Below, one piece after another: positions 22,961 through 35,985 of a stretch of 64,000 bases of DNA. The notes beneath the pieces were generated by a model, which made no database searches, was not told where the DNA came from, and was given only the letters and a program-made list of their open reading frames with translations. Both the position numbers and the translations under genes were made by a program. The stretch comes from Antrodiella citrinella (taxonomy: Eukaryota > Basidiomycota > Agaricomycetes > Polyporales > Steccherinaceae): NCBI GenBank assembly GCA_004802725.1, contig SGPM01000050.1, forward strand, positions 51,038 to 115,037, given 5' to 3'. Positions within the stretch are counted from its first letter, which is position 1; each line of letters starts with the position of its first letter.

Positions 22961-23108
22961 TGGCGTGAAATGGTCGTGGTTGAGAGAAGAGATCCAAAGA
23001 TCGCCGTATATCTGACTTTTTGCGAAGATCTAATCTCAGGTCAGGGGCTTCCTCCTTCCCCACAGTGGTCAAACGAGCTCTTAATTGGAACTCGATTGTA
23101 CGTATTCA
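22961..23108. promoter_or_regulatory. Compact bidirectional promoter between TRM11 and F-box gene
   Basis: Only 148 bp separate the two divergent start codons (22960 minus, 23109 plus), so both promoters must share this segment. No strong TATA box was seen. Confidence 0.4.
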
Positions 23109-24734
23109 ATGGTCCAGGCGGCCTCGACCTTCGCCGACCATCTTCCTGCTGAACTTTTCGGAGACATCGTCGACGCCATCGCCGACGACACCGTCCAACA
23201 AGATATCTTATCATTGACCAGAGCACTCCCGCATGCACCGATTCCCCTCGAACGCCTCTTCCGACACATCCATCTCAAGAGCCAATTCAGCATTCCGCAA
23301 TTCTATATACGAATCAGGCGAGACGAACTTGCGCGGGGATGGGTCCGCACGTTCTCGTTGGAGACCTGGCAAGCCGATGCGGATGTTGTTATCAACATCT
23401 TGGCCCTCTTTCCGAGGCTGAAGGAGCTCAGACTGTTTATGGGACCTAACTTCTCCCCGGACCACTTGGAGAAGATGTTTACTCGTCCGAGGGAAGGCAT
23501 GGAGCTGCTGTCCTTGCGATTCAGGCCATAGTGAGTTGTATCAATATTTCATGCAGCGACTGTCCTTGCTGACAGATCCGCCTATCACTCTGGCAGTGTT
23601 CAGCGGGCAACATACTACCAATTCCTTGCAGGGGCGTACTTCGACTCTATGATATTTGCTCTCGCAGACTGGCCAGCCGCATCCATTCCGAAGCTTTCCA
23701 TCATCCAGGATCCATTAGAGTCGAGTATCGCCCCTACGGACAAGTTCGCGCAACCCTTCGTATTCCACCGCCTCGATTCATTCTCCAATCTCTCAGTCGC
23801 ACCTTCGATCTCCAGTCTCCCATACTTCCGCCTCCGGATTCCCGCCAGACAGATATCACGATTCATATACCAGCCACAACGTGCCTTCCCGTCCCTCAGG
23901 CTCTTGGACTTGTCAACATGTTCCATACGCGGACCAGATGTAGAGGCCATTCTAGGTCGATTCACAAAGCTCGAACATCTAATTTTGGACGGATGCAGCT
24001 TGATCACGCAAAGGGAGCTACCGGAAGGTGGTGTGGACAGCCAATGGGCTGCACTAGGAAAGACCATGGCGTTAGCAGGCGTGAAGTGTATGAAGGATCG
24101 GGAGAAGAAGCTCAAGGTGTGGTTGGAGGCTGCTCAGGACTCATATCCTCAAGCGGGGACAGCGGGACAAGCGGGCAAGGCGAAGAAAGGTCGAAGGGGT
24201 CTGGCAACGGCGACAATCTCACTTCGCGAGACCGCACAGGCGGAACAGGCTCCTATGTTCGTTAGGAGCGCTCAGACAGCCAAAGAACTTGGATTCAAAC
24301 CAAACTCGAGGATTCGTGTGCTTCCACCCAAGCCAGGGCTGTTGTCCGTTGCCGTCAGCTTACCCCCTCACGCCAACGTAGAGCAACTGGGACATGTGGA
24401 CATCCAGGCTGAGTTCGAACGTGGGTGGGCTGAAGGTATCCTGCAGCTCATCACAATTCGGGGAAGGTTGAAGACGAGTTGGTATAATGGGACAGCGAAG
24501 GTCGTTCATTTTGGCGACATCGGCGACGACGATGACTTAGATAACGACGAAGGTGACAGAGAGTACGGACTGCTCGGGCTGAAGGATATAGAAGATGAGG
24601 AAGCCTTCGGTCTTGGGACTAATAGTGACAGATGTCCGGTTTTGTGTCTTGCTGGTGCAGCACGACCAGTAGAAGATCATGCAGATAACTGTGGACATGC
24701 GTTAGGGAGAGAAATATGGAATGACCATCTTTAA
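23109..24734 (+). CDS. F-box-like/LRR protein
   Basis: Two exons (23109-23531 and 23597-24734) encode about 520 residues. The start MVQAASTFADHLPAELFGDI is followed by a short F-box-like helix pair (ADHLPAELFGDIVDAI, then LPHAPIPLERLFRHIHL), typical of Agaricomycete F-box proteins that recruit substrates to SCF ubiquitin ligases. LRR-like strands follow: LFPRLKELRLF, FPSLRLLDLSTCSIRGPDV and FTKLEHLILDGCSLI. The last 200 residues are Lys/Arg-rich, then very acidic (DIGDDDDLDNDEGD). The choice of ATG at 23109 is supported by the conserved LPAELF spacing. The substrate is unknown. Confidence 0.75.
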
Positions 24735-24901
24735 ATGTAGCAATTGAGTTAGTAGAAATGTATCTCATAGACCTCCCAAGTGAATATAACGGAATCATGG
24801 CCAACCAAGGTCATACCATTCATTCTTCGAACAGACGTTCTAACATTCTTCAGTACATAGAAAGTAGCAATCGCCGACAGCATAAACAGTTCCACCTGAT
24901 C

Positions 24902-26796
24902 TCATTCTGAAGCAACATCACCGTCCCGTCGGAGAACTTGCAAGGAATTGCGGTTGGTGGAGCCGTCCAGTTCTACTAGTGAGCTGACAACCGCAGGCAT
25001 CTTTGGGCGTTCCTTGGGATCCTCGCGCCAGCAAATTTGCATGGCTGTCCGAAGGACTTCTGGCATCTTGGTGTCTGCAGAACGAGGACGCTCTCCACGC
25101 AAGACCATGTGTATGACGTCTGCATCGTGATCGATATCGCCGTATGGCACATTGCGAGTCAGCAGCTATCAAGAATCAAGAGGCGGTGTTAATAAACATG
25201 TCGATTATTGTGATGATGGAACGTACTTCGAAGCAGAGGGATGCAAATGAGAATACGTCAGATTCTCGGTTAGGACGAGGTATCGTGCCGCTGAGTAGCT
25301 CCGGTGCCGTCCACCTAGCTTTGGTACGATCACAACGGGTTGGATTGGTGAATGCAGCAAGGCCGAAATCCGCAAGTTGGACTTTCAGATCGTCGTCAAC
25401 GAGTACATTCGCCTGAGACGCTAAACGTCAGATCCTACAAAGGCAATTGTTCTGATGATAATGACTGACCCCACGTATGTCTCCGTGCACGCATTTCTTC
25501 TCGTGTAGATACTCTAACCCTTGAGCAACTTGACGGATCTGAGTAACGACATCAGCACAGTGTACCGCATGTTTGGGTGTTCATAGGTACCCATTGTAAT
25601 ACAGGTGGCTCTTCCATATCACGCATCGCTTCTTGTACGTTTCCAGCCTTCATCCAAGGAGAAATTAACCCCAATCGCGGTGCAACTGTCTGGTCATCGA
25701 CTCCAAGGATCGGCAGTAAATTCGGGTGTTGCAACTTCTGCCAGATCAAGAGTTCCCGAGAAAACGCATCCTGTGAACCGCTTCAATAGAAGAAGTTGGC
25801 AGGTAAATACTGGTCACGTACCTGGAACGCATCTGCATTATAGGGACGAGCATTGAACCTGTTGAGCTTCTTGACAGCAACCGCACGGCCTTGCCAAGTA
25901 CCCTTATAGACGTCTGAGAATGCGCCTGAACTGATGGCATTCGGTTCTCTTCGAACGTCCCTCAGAGAGCCCGCTAGACCAGCATCGCTACCAGGTGAAT
26001 GAACGATGCCATCCAACGAATCTAGAAGAGACCTTCCCAGATGTTCATCGATCTTCTGCTCATCTAGTTGCTAGATATTCGATCAACTATGAGTTAGGGT
26101 GCATATGGCCAAGGTACGTACTCCACGAATGATATCGACCATGTCTTTGATAACTTCGCCCTCTGAAAGTAAACTACTCTCCAAGGATACTACCAAGCGG
26201 TCCGCATCGCGAAGCGTCGTGGATGAAAGGGACCGAAGGTCTTGAATACAGGACCTCACAGTTGCCGCCGATGTGGCAATATGAGGTTGAAATGAAGTAT
26301 GTGTTTCCAGCTCTGCCAACTGCTTCATGAGATCACATATTGTTTCCTGCTGTGATTTGATCGTCGCTATCAAGTCTCTTCTCTTCTTGCTTGCTGGCAT
26401 GTGGGAGGCGTTCTGCGCGATTACAGTATTAGTTTTGAGACCATTCTGATTGTGCGAGCAGACTGACCGATAAATATGAGCTTTTATTACCACCAGTGTA
26501 CGAACAAGGCGACGGTGCCAGCCTCAGACGATGCTGATATGTGTGTTCGAAGGATGTAGCAATGCGAATGGCCGCATTGACGTCCTCGCCAAGGTGGTCA
26601 TCGGCGCTATGCACATATGACGGATCTGCACATTGTACAAAATCAGTTCGAATCTACAACTCTGTGGAGGACACAAACCTGGATTGCTGTAATGCGTCGT
26701 CGAGGTGATATAGCCGATCGAGTCGTCAGGATCGCAGCCAACGGCAGCGAGATACGGGGAGGGCCAGAGAGGTGGACAGTAAGGAGATGCAGCCAT
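24902..26796 (-). CDS. TKL-like protein kinase with HGD catalytic loop
   Basis: The gene starts MAASPYCPPLWPSPYLAAVG at 26796. An N-terminal helical regulatory region (about 230 residues; ATIKSQQETICDLMKQLAEL, VIKDMVDIIRG) precedes the kinase domain. The glycine loop reads ISSGAFSDVYKGTW, the ATP lysine is AVAVKKL, and RLGLISPWMKAGNV marks the hinge. The catalytic loop is VHGDIRGANVLVDDD, with Gly replacing Arg of HRD but Asp and Asn kept. The Mg motif is ADFGLA and the activation end WTAPELL. The last helix block is CWREDPKERPKM. At least eight introns are present. The architecture matches the expanded Ser/Thr-Tyr kinase families of mushrooms and is probably active. Its partner gene at 27713 is divergent. 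Confidence 0.85.
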
Positions 26797-27712
26797 TAGG
26801 TCTTCGAAGAGTGGTCTGGAAATATATGAATGGTTGTTGCATCATTTATGCCAGCCACTGTGAATAATACGCTATGTCCCCACATCATGGTTCAGACGAA
26901 AGCGATGCTATGAGCGCTTCGATACCGCGCCCCCTAGGACGCTCGCGCTCTCTTCGCCTCCCTTTCACTTCCACAGCCTTTCGGAACGACAGGCATACGA
27001 TTTCAATGAGCACGTTTGTCGTAATCACGCCAGAACTTGGTCATAAGCAAATCCATGCTGTATTCAGCCTGAATACAGGCCCCACTTTTCCGGATACGAA
27101 CATGTCCAGTAGAGTCGCGTTAGCGTACTTGGCTCTGACACCGCCGCCTTGTCATATATGTCTTTGTCGCCACCATCTATACTGCGCAAAATGGAACACG
27201 AAGCCTGTACTCTTGCGTAAAAGGGGAATAGAGAATGCAATGTACGCTTTGTGCTCAGTTTTCTTTACCAATGGTGGCACAAACGTGTGCACTTTTGGTG
27301 ACTACTGTGCGTGTACCAGCTCTTCCTACTCAATGATGCACTTACCGTGCCATGCATTTGGCTGAAAAGGTCCAGTGAATTAGGAATCATGTTCTCGAAT
27401 GGCCTTTGACAAGCTCAAACATCTATCACCCGGTCGGGATGACATGTCAACTTCGCGCTGTCTTTCGAATCCTAGGAACCTAAGACTGCTGTGTTATGAG
27501 CGCGTACAGAGCATTCAACCCCACAGCCATGCCGGAGATATACCCACCACCTTGACCAGCGCAACTCCGTTATAAGATCTCAAACCCTTTTTCCACGAGC
27601 CGCGCTGTTAGTGACTCTAGTTGTGGTCACCATCTCATTCACTGGCAGGTTCCCCTCTCGACAACAACTACCACTTTTCCAGCATTGGCAATACTAGATA
27701 GGACAGCTGGTC
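26797..27712. other. Spacer between two divergent kinases
   Basis: This 0.9 kb spacer contains the promoters of both kinases. An open frame at 26874-27365 (+) has no recognisable domain and Ser/Cys-rich random-looking content. I do not call it a gene. Confidence 0.4.
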
Positions 27713-29487
27713 ATGTCTTGTGCAGATGACTCGGAGCAGCGAGGTAAGTGTGTTCTGGTTCTGAGTCCAGTATGCGGTCATGCTAACAACATTATCAGCG
27801 CGATTTGGACGGCATGGACTCTCATCTCGAAGATCATCCATTACTTCTCGCGTTCATAGTCTAGCCAGAGTCCCAAAGACATTGGCTTCGTGTCTGCAGG
27901 TTCGCACCTTGCCTTCCCAGTTGCCGAAATCATCTCGATATGGTTTACTTGGTCGTCTCAGCGTACCCCGACCTTTGTCGACAGCTTTCATAGGTGCCAG
28001 TGGATCCCTTATCTGGTCATCTTATCCTCGTTCGTCTGCAGTGACACGTGGAATTGGAACGCCCCGCGACACACCAGGTCTCTGGGAAGATGTACAGGAA
28101 TGTACGTCACGGGAGTCCGAGTCACCAGACATCCAGGAGCTCCAGAGGGAACATGGCACACTGCTTGCAGAAGTACGCATGTTGTTAACTCGTTTACAAC
28201 ACCTCGGAGTGTGGGGAGTGCTGGGGCAGAACGCGGAAAATGATTCTGTCCGGTCCCTCTTACGAGAAGCTTGCGTCACCCTTCCTGGATGTGCATCGTT
28301 GTCTTCCCTGGCTAACGAATTCACGTGGGGCAGGGTACCGATGTCAGGAGTCGTCGATGGAACCCTCGAGATTCTGCAGCAGGTACGCCGCAAGTTGCTC
28401 CCAAGAAAGACACAGTCTCAGACATTCTCATAGGGGCTTGATGATCCTTCCACGGACTCCAACCAGCGAAATGAGATATTTCGTTTGCTGCTGCGCTCGG
28501 TTGTTGATCTTTCGGTTCTCCCTCCTTCCTACTACATTCAGGGTGTCACGCGCCAACACACGGAGCCTCATAGGATGGGAGGCTTCGCTGATGTCTATCG
28601 TGCAATGTGGCAAAGCCAGGCCGTCGCAATCAAAGTGATGAGGATGTTTTCCTCGTCTCAGGCAGAAGACAGAGACCCCATACAATCCGCGTTTCTCCGC
28701 GAGATTGTTGTCTCGCGTCAGGTCGAACATCCGTTCGTTCAGCCGTTCTGGGGCGTCGATCGCGTCACGTTTGCTCCGCGACTAGGCCTCATATCGCCTT
28801 GGCAGCCCTACGGCAACATCAACGAAGCGATGGATACTTTGAGTCGTGACAACACCCCCATCCCATATAATATATGGGTGAGTCTTTACTTTCCACTAGG
28901 TCCGGCGTCGAGGTAACGATAACCTTGCCATCACAGCTTCTCCAGATTGCGAAAGGTTTGCAGCATCTTCACTGCATAGGCATCGTCCATGGAGATCTGC
29001 GCGGCGCGAACATCCTCATCGACGAGCATCTGCATCCTCGTCTGACTGACTTCGGCCTCTCGATCCTCGCTGACGCGTATACGCGTACGCTGGGCTCCCA
29101 AGGTGGCGTCGCGGTTAGGTGGTCGCCTCCGGAACTCATCAGCGGCGTCATCCTGCGGCCGAACTTCGCAAGCGACGTCTACGCGTTTGGTTGTACTTGC
29201 ATTGAAGTGAGTTCATTTTTCATCCCCACGAGTAAACACTCGAACCTAAATGTGACCGTTCACTCTCATAGCTGTATGGGCGCCAAAAGCCTTTTGGACA
29301 CATCTCGAACGATGTCCAAGTGATCTATCAGTTGGCACTGGGTGCTCAGCCAGAGCGACCCACAGCTGGCGTGCCGATCCCAGAGCTGTTGTGGCACCTG
29401 ATATCACAATGCTTGGACAAAGACCCCGCACGTCGGCCAACAGTCACGGACATTGTTCGTCAGATGGAAGTCATAGTACAGTCCTGA
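27713..29487 (+). CDS. TKL-like protein kinase with HGD catalytic loop, second copy type
   Basis: A short first exon (27713-27743, MSCADDSEQR) is spliced to 27799 just after a GCTAAC branch-site and ATTATCAG acceptor. An N-terminal region of about 230 residues carries a coiled coil (SPDIQELQREHGTLLAEVRM). The kinase domain has MGGFADVYRAMW, the lysine in AVAIKVM, RLGLISPWQPYGNI at the hinge, GIVHGDLRGANILIDEHL as catalytic loop, LTDFGLS, and SPPEL where most kinases have APE. It ends with CLDKDPARRPTVTDI and stops at 29485-29487. Asp and Asn of the catalytic loop are kept, so activity is likely. It resembles the kinase at 24902-26796 in domain order but is clearly diverged in sequence. Confidence 0.86.
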
Positions 29488-29823
29488 GATTTCGCAGGTG
29501 CGTCTTTCAAATCTGAGCCTATGCTCACCTGGGATTGATGTTGACATGGCCATCTTGTACTTAGGATATATCCTCGAAGTAACTTATCACGATGAATATG
29601 GCTAAGCCATCCACATCGTCCTCTTTGCTTTGCTCGCTGCCTGCTTCTGTATAGTGTCTCCACTTCTCGATGACTGGTATCGCAACGCATTGTATATTAG
29701 CTGCATTAGACTGGAGGTTGTACTTTCATAGAATTAGACTGATATCGCGCTGCTTAGGTCAAGAAACGTCAAACGCAAGAAACAAGAAGATATCAAGAAG
29801 AAGATCGTGAGCCGCCCGGACGC
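29488..29823. other. Convergent spacer, no gene seen
   Basis: This is the 3' flank of both the plus-strand kinase and the minus-strand AlkB-like gene. No gene or repeat was found here. Confidence 0.45.
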
Positions 29824-32800
29824 TCAATGTCCGGAATTATCGATGAAGCGTGCTGTAGCAGCAATGCGGAAGTTAAGGGGGACCACAGTATGTCTATGGG
29901 GGGTGTGAGCTCCATCGAAATAAGGCAACCAAAACAGACGTACTCATAATACTTTTGGATATCAGCACCCTCCATGACGACAACATCGCCCTGACCGAAA
30001 GTTTAAAAAGCATTCCATCTAGACGGGACGAAGAGGCTTACATGTTTGAGATAGAGAGACAACACCTCTCGCGAACAATCTTTCGGCAACTCCTTCACGA
30101 AATGTGCGTGCTGGCGGAAGTGCATGTAAGCTGACGCACCCAGTGATAAAGACGCCACAGTTGGTCCCAGACCGCGCTCTGCATCACTGTGGAACTACAG
30201 AGAAGGTCAGTGATGCATAATCGCAGCATAGGCATAGCGAGACGGACAGCCATCTTTTGCTTCTCCATGTACCCGGCACTCAATACTTCGTTGAAATGGT
30301 AGTCGTTGTTGAGAGCCTGCTTCATTCGTTCGTTGATGAGCTTACGGGCGCCCTCCACAGCGGCAGGCGCTTCATTCCACGGCACTGTATTCTCGGTCCC
30401 AGCAACATACTACACAGAACAGTCTCAGTGAACGTCGATGAATGCATCAAAAATACCCACATGGTATTCTTCTCCAGCTGCGGAAGTAATGGTCAATCAG
30501 ATGGATTCACTTGTTTCGATACTGAGAGACCACGTACTATTCTGCGAGAAGTAGTTCGTCAAGAGGGCACCGCGACCTGCGTAAGGTTCCAACCATTAGC
30601 ACAAACTTGACAGAGGAATGTGCTCAATCTTGCTCCTACATTTATGCTGTCACCCAATAATCTGCAGTCAGCTACAGAAACGCACGACGAACGACGGATC
30701 AGCTTACACTCCGCAGAGGCCACCGCCGAAACCTCAATCGACCATTCGTTGCTTCTTCTTGGTACTTTGCCAAAATTTGATCCGCAGTCTGATTCGCGAA
30801 GGGCGATGAGAAGATGACATGTATCTTGCCTCTGCTTGAAGCTTCAATTCGCTGTTTCTCGCATTCGAGGAAAGCAAAACGTACCGGCCGAAAGGCAGCT
30901 GGAATGTCACATATGTACTGAAACCTCGTCCGTGATTGTACACCTGAGTTTTGGACTGGATGATACCTGACCACAATATGAGAGGCTATGCGAGACAATG
31001 ATTATCCAGACACTTACCTGAAGTCGGTGCACAGCGATGTTGCGTAAAATGAGCTCCCTGCACTTGATGTCTGAACTCAGTCGCAGACCTCAGCACTCCG
31101 TTGACGTGCGAAACATTCTGAAATCTCCGTCAGCTATGAATATTACAAACTTTGTCGTGAAGACTTACGCCGCAGTTGCGACATTCCCAATGCTCCCATT
31201 TGTATCTAATGATCCGGATTGTTAGTACACAAGGTGAATCATAAGGCAGACGTAAGGACAAGACTAACCTGCTAGAGAACCTGCCACATTTCCGGCAATG
31301 CCATCCCTTACAGGAGTGCCGACCGGTAGCGATGCCATTTTCGGGGTTAGGTGAAGGTATCGGGGGTCTCATATCGCCCAAGTTCTCCCATGAGAAGGGA
31401 ACAGGCTGCAGGAAGTTGTCCGAGTAAGAGAGATACGGAGGTGCAGCGATATTGTTTAGTGTGAAGAACGTAGCACAAGTTGGCTTGAGACACATCCACC
31501 CTTCTGCAAAAACTTGGGGCGACGCCTGAGCACATGTATTGCAGATCGGATAGGTCTGCGTGATACTTGGCATAGCATTTTGACGCGAGGGGTCTGGAAT
31601 GAATACTTATAATGAGAGACATTTGGCGTTTTAAATAACGCACCGTTCAGTATGTTTGCCAATAGCGGAGGATCTGCAGCGCACGTCAACACTCAGAATC
31701 TCATGAAACTCAATTGGACCTTACTGCTAGGATCATAATTTGCACCAGCACTGTTCCACCACCATGGATCACCTTGCTCTTGACACCATTGGAAAGCAAA
31801 CTTGTACCTCACTACCACTTGTCCTTCGACTCCACGAGCAGATTGTTTCTCAGCTGTACGAAGGTGTCAACATTAATCTCAGAACCAATAATGACAACCA
31901 CAAACCCCAAGCGTGAGCAATACGATAGAACCCAAGAACCGCATAGGTACAGTTCCTGCTTGCCAAGTCGAACGGAAACAGGTTGTACTTGTCGTCGATG
32001 ATCAGGACCATCGGCCGTTTGAGCTCCATTGTCTTGAGCAATGCCCGAACCGATCTGTCTTCGGCGAGTTGGTCGGATGCATGCAGCGGTGTATCCGACA
32101 AGTTCTTGTGGGTGGATTCCGCTCCTCGTCCGCCACTGAGACAACATAGTGAATAATGTTACAAAAGCGTGAGAAGGGTGCTCACCCATGCGATATGATC
32201 AATTTGCCGCGATGGTGAAAGATGTCTCGACTGTATCACTTGGGGGTCAATCGTGACAAACGACCAAAAGGACAAAAGCCTACCTGGCAGAGAACGCGCT
32301 CAACAGATATCCTTTAACCATGTCATGTATGAAGTACACCCCGCCTTGGTAACTTCTGAACCAGTCGAATGACTCGCAAACCTCTTGTCGTGACTGAGCA
32401 AGGTTTGGGGAAGAATAAGTCCAGTGAACATTTGCGACAGTTGTTCACATACCTGAGCCCACATCGGTGGATACCCGTACAAAGGAAGTTTGGGGAGCGA
32501 CTGAGGTACAGGCAGCGTGGAAGGTATTTTCAATGTAGAAGGTACGGTCGGCTTAGAAGGACCAGGTGTCGTAGAATCCTTGGACGACGCTACTTTAGAT
32601 GATTCGCATCAGCAACTCTATGGCACAATGGTAAGTCATAGCTACCTTGAGCTTTAGCGACCAGAAGCTTGAGAGGCACATCGAGTTCGTCCTCGTCGTC
32701 GCTAGAATCCTCCTCCTCTTCATGTTCCCACACAGTAGCGCGAGGTTCGTTCGCAGCCCGCAGAAGGGTCTGTGCCTCAAACGCAGCTTCCCTAAGGAGG

Positions 32801-34479
32801 CTTTCTACGTCTTCAGGGGTACGTGGAACACTAGTGTCCAGCGCAGGCGCAGGAGGTGCAAGCCGTGTGCCAGCTGTCTTCGCCTTACTGGTACTGGGAA
32901 GAGGGACCACAGGTCTGGAATCTGAAGACATGTCCATAGGCGTATGAGGGTCGCTGGTCCTCTGAGGAGGAGGTGCGCTATCCTTGCGAGACCATTTGCC
33001 ACTGGTTTTTTCCATTGAACTCGAAGATCCTGCCACTACGTCTTCACGAGAATCATGAATCGACCATACGTGATATGTGCCCTGATTGGCCTTGTCCGGT
33101 GCTGCTTCGGTGCTGACCACAGGCATAGCGGACCCGTCATTGGAGCGTCGCCTCTTTGCTACTTGCGGCTCGAGGTCTCCAGCAGCTTTAAGATTCTTTG
33201 GACGCGTCTTCTTCGGTTTACGTGGCAGAGTAGGCTTTTTGACAGTGCGAGTGGATGCCGTGGGAGGGGGATTCTTCCTCATCACGACTGTATCGGCAAC
33301 CTCCATAGGAATGGCCTCAGTAGATGTGCTCGCTTTCTTATCTTGCGACGTGTCTGACGAGACATTCTTGACCTTCTTCAGGGAGACCGGTCCTGAGTCA
33401 CTCAAGGATTCTTTAGGGCTGTGGTCGAGACCTAGATCTCGCCCTCGTCGTAGGTTCATGACTACGTCAGTCTCCTGGATCATCATGCGAGACAGGTTGT
33501 CGCGATGCGATGCGGGTCTTGAAGGCTGAGTCCTCAGTGGCGCTGTGGGACCTTGTGCAAGCTTGTCCTTCTTCTTCTTTCTCGTCTTCTTCTCTTTTGC
33601 AGGATTTGGCGTGTGCGAACTTCTGTCAGCAGATGCATTGGGACCTGGACACACACATTACTCCCGTGATGCTGCTGTACAACAGAATATCAATCTCACC
33701 TGTACTAAAAGTACCGACTTCGGAGGTTGCGCGCTTCTTTTTCGCAGAGACAGTGGCAGCCTCCACGCGTGTCCGACGAGGGATGGACAAGCTAGGTTCT
33801 CCATTCTCCCGAGGATCGCCCGGTGGAGAGACTCGACGGCCACGCTTCGTACATTTGCCTAGACTGAAACGAAATCCGCGTCGTTTCCTCTCATTGTATA
33901 GGTAGTCATTGGCGTGCCGCTCTGAGATGCTGTGAAGACGCCAGTGAAACTGCACGTAGACATTCAACAAGTCGTCTGTGACTTGGCTGGTATCAACGAT
34001 ATTGCCACCTTCCTCCTCCGAGGACGCGAAAGCCAATGCCAACCAGGCCTGTGCTGGACCCAGCTGAGATGACAGCATGAATTTTTAGACAACGCATGCA
34101 ACGCGACGATAAACAAACGCACCGCGTCAATGTCTTCAAACTCCTTGCGACTAATGTGCACCTCACTTTTCGTGGACCTGCGTCCGTAAGTTTCCTTCGC
34201 GGCCTCCGCGTGCACCACAAAGAGCGTACAAAAAGGCTCCTTATCAAGTACACTTCGGTCTACTAGGACGTCCATCGAAGGCGAAAGCGCGACGTGTGCC
34301 TCGTCAGGCGACCACGGCAAAACGACGAGTGAGCTGGCAACACGTCGAACGCGACGTAGCGGTGAGAAACACGATTCAGGGATGACGAGGCCATTATTTG
34401 TACCGACGGAGGATTTAGGTTTATGTTGACAGGACACCGCATCAAGCTCAGCTTGAAGCTGGATGAAAAGGGATAGCAT
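29824..34479 (-). CDS. AlkB-like Fe(II)/2-oxoglutarate dioxygenase with long disordered N-terminal half and Cys-rich motifs
   Basis: A spliced gene of about 4.6 kb. The start MLSLFIQLQAELDAVSCQ at 34479 opens a conserved N-terminal region (YVQFHWRLHSISERHANDYL). About 350 basic, Ser/Pro-rich residues follow (KKTRKKKKDKLAQ; TVKKPTLPRKPKKTRPK). Next are a globular part (LPLYGYPPMWAQ, SFDWFRSYQGGVYF) and two zinc-ribbon-like clusters: CNTC...GWMC-x4-C and GWHCRKCGRFSSR...WECRNCG. The C-terminal dioxygenase has iron ligands FHSDAERGLG (HxD), the distal His in KYYEHTVVP, and RIAATARF matching the AlkB R-x5-R 2OG-binding motif. It ends FIDNSGH. It could oxidatively demethylate nucleic acid or protein; the substrate is unknown. 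That all exons belong to one gene is inferred from strand and open phase. Confidence 0.75.
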
Positions 34480-34755
34480 TACGTAACCTAATATGCGAAC
34501 GGTAGACTCATGTTTTCAGAGAGCCTCAGTTGCGTACGCACAATGCGGCACATGACAAGGCAGCGTGTAGTATTCATAAAGGGGAAGTCATCCGAGTTGA
34601 GTGATTTACCCACTGGAAGCAAAGTTTGCCCCATGAGGGTGATGAGGCGTGGACGCACAGAAATACCCGTAACACACAGAGGCGAAGCACTAAGCAAGTG
34701 CGGGCTGTTGAAGAACATTTAATCTATGAAATCGAGGCGAATGTTGAGTACGCAA

Positions 34756-35408
34756 TTAACGAGATCCCAGCGCGTGCTGCAGCGCCTCGTAAACGTCTGC
34801 CTCAATCCGTGCCTCGAGCTTGTCCTCCTCTGAACCATTGCCGCTCGCAACCCTCAATGCTTCCTGCAAGTTTGAGCGGACCGCCTATAGACACATATAT
34901 ATTCAGAGATGAATTCCAACAGAAGACGTCCACACGTACCTCGGCCGAGAAATCCTCGAGAGGAGCAGCCTCGACAACGTTGATGGTGAGCTTGTTGTTG
35001 GGATGTACGGTAGCAAAACCACCGGAAACTAGAACACAGGTGAGATGCAGCAAGAGAAGGATGAAAGTTGTAGTACGCACCGAACCACTTCTTCGACGCG
35101 TTTCCAGCCTCAATGACCTCTACGACTCCGGGGCGAAGGGGCTCAATGGACGGGACGTGGTTGGCCAAAATACCCATGTCACCGGTGGCAGCTGCCAAGT
35201 TGACCTGAACAACATCGGTGGAGGTGAAAATGGCCTGCACATGGAGATTAGGACCTGTGGGAGGACAGACACTTCATTGACAAACCTGGTGGGGAAGAAC
35301 CAGGGAGAGGCTGATCTTGTCAGCGACCTCGGCGTAGCCACGACGACCGGCGGTGAAAGCTTTTGGTGCCCTCCGGCTGGCAGAAGCAAGGAGACGAAGT
35401 GCAGACAT
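34756..35408 (-). CDS. ATP16: Mitochondrial ATP synthase subunit delta
   Basis: This is the central-stalk subunit of F1 (homologue of the bacterial epsilon subunit) in the mitochondrial matrix. It starts MSALRLLASASRRAPKAFTA at 35408, an Arg-rich mitochondrial targeting peptide ending near RRGYAE. The mature part reads DKISLSLVLPHQ, then VVQVNLAAATGDMGILANHV and PGVVEVIEAGNASKKWFVSG, the beta-sandwich of the family. GGFATVHPNNKLTINVVEAA follows, then the C-terminal helix pair SEEDKLEARIEADVYEALQ and stop TAA at 34756-34758. Four exons give roughly 165 residues, the normal length. The start is certain from the targeting peptide. Confidence 0.95.
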
Positions 35409-35985
35409 GGCGGATGAGATGGTGAAGGAAACTCTGCTCAGTGTCGTCGCGACCAGCTCGCTGGACATCGGGTATTCCCGCTCGGCATTTTCCGGATCAA
35501 TCACTGTCTGGTGGACACTACTGACACTGTTGTTCTGCCACTTCTGCACACTCACGTTACTAGTACTGCCGTTATTATAGTGATGTTGAACAGTACAGGA
35601 TCCGAGCACCGTGATAACAAGACAGTCCCTCGCTGTGGCTACGTCCCCGACCCGTCCAGAGCTCGAATTCCCGATAGTGGCTGCTCTGAGCCTAGAGTTC
35701 CAATGTAGTGAGCGCCGCTGCCACGACAAATATCCACTACATACATTCACTACGTAGTCTTTGTCTACCGACTACAGTTTGTTTTCATTGTACCAGAGAA
35801 TCCGGATATATACGCCCTTTGACTCCACATTTACATGCAGTCGACAACGGTGTATTTTTCAACATAGAGAGAAGCATCCCTCGCGAGCCTCGCTCAACAT
35901 CATTCCAACTCTTAATTCCCTTCACGTGGATATTTTCATTTCCTGAACTGACATTATCCATCGAGTATACTATAAATATACTGTC
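35409..35985. other. Spacer, no gene seen
   Basis: Region between the ATP16 start and the 3' end of the PH-domain gene. No coding signal was accepted. The 35760-35990 part is AT-rich and probably the 3' flank of the PH-domain gene. Confidence 0.45.

Noticed and set aside
24902..26796. Idea that the HGD kinases are inactive
   Set aside because: The HGD change replaces only Arg. Catalytic Asp, Asn, Lys and DFG are all present, so inactivity is not supported.
26874..27365. Open frame of 163 codons between the two kinases
   Set aside because: No domain, random-looking Cys/Ser content, and it lies in the shared promoter region.
34626..35417. Plus-strand open frame of 263 codons
   Set aside because: It is antisense to the ATP16 exons, whose identity is certain.
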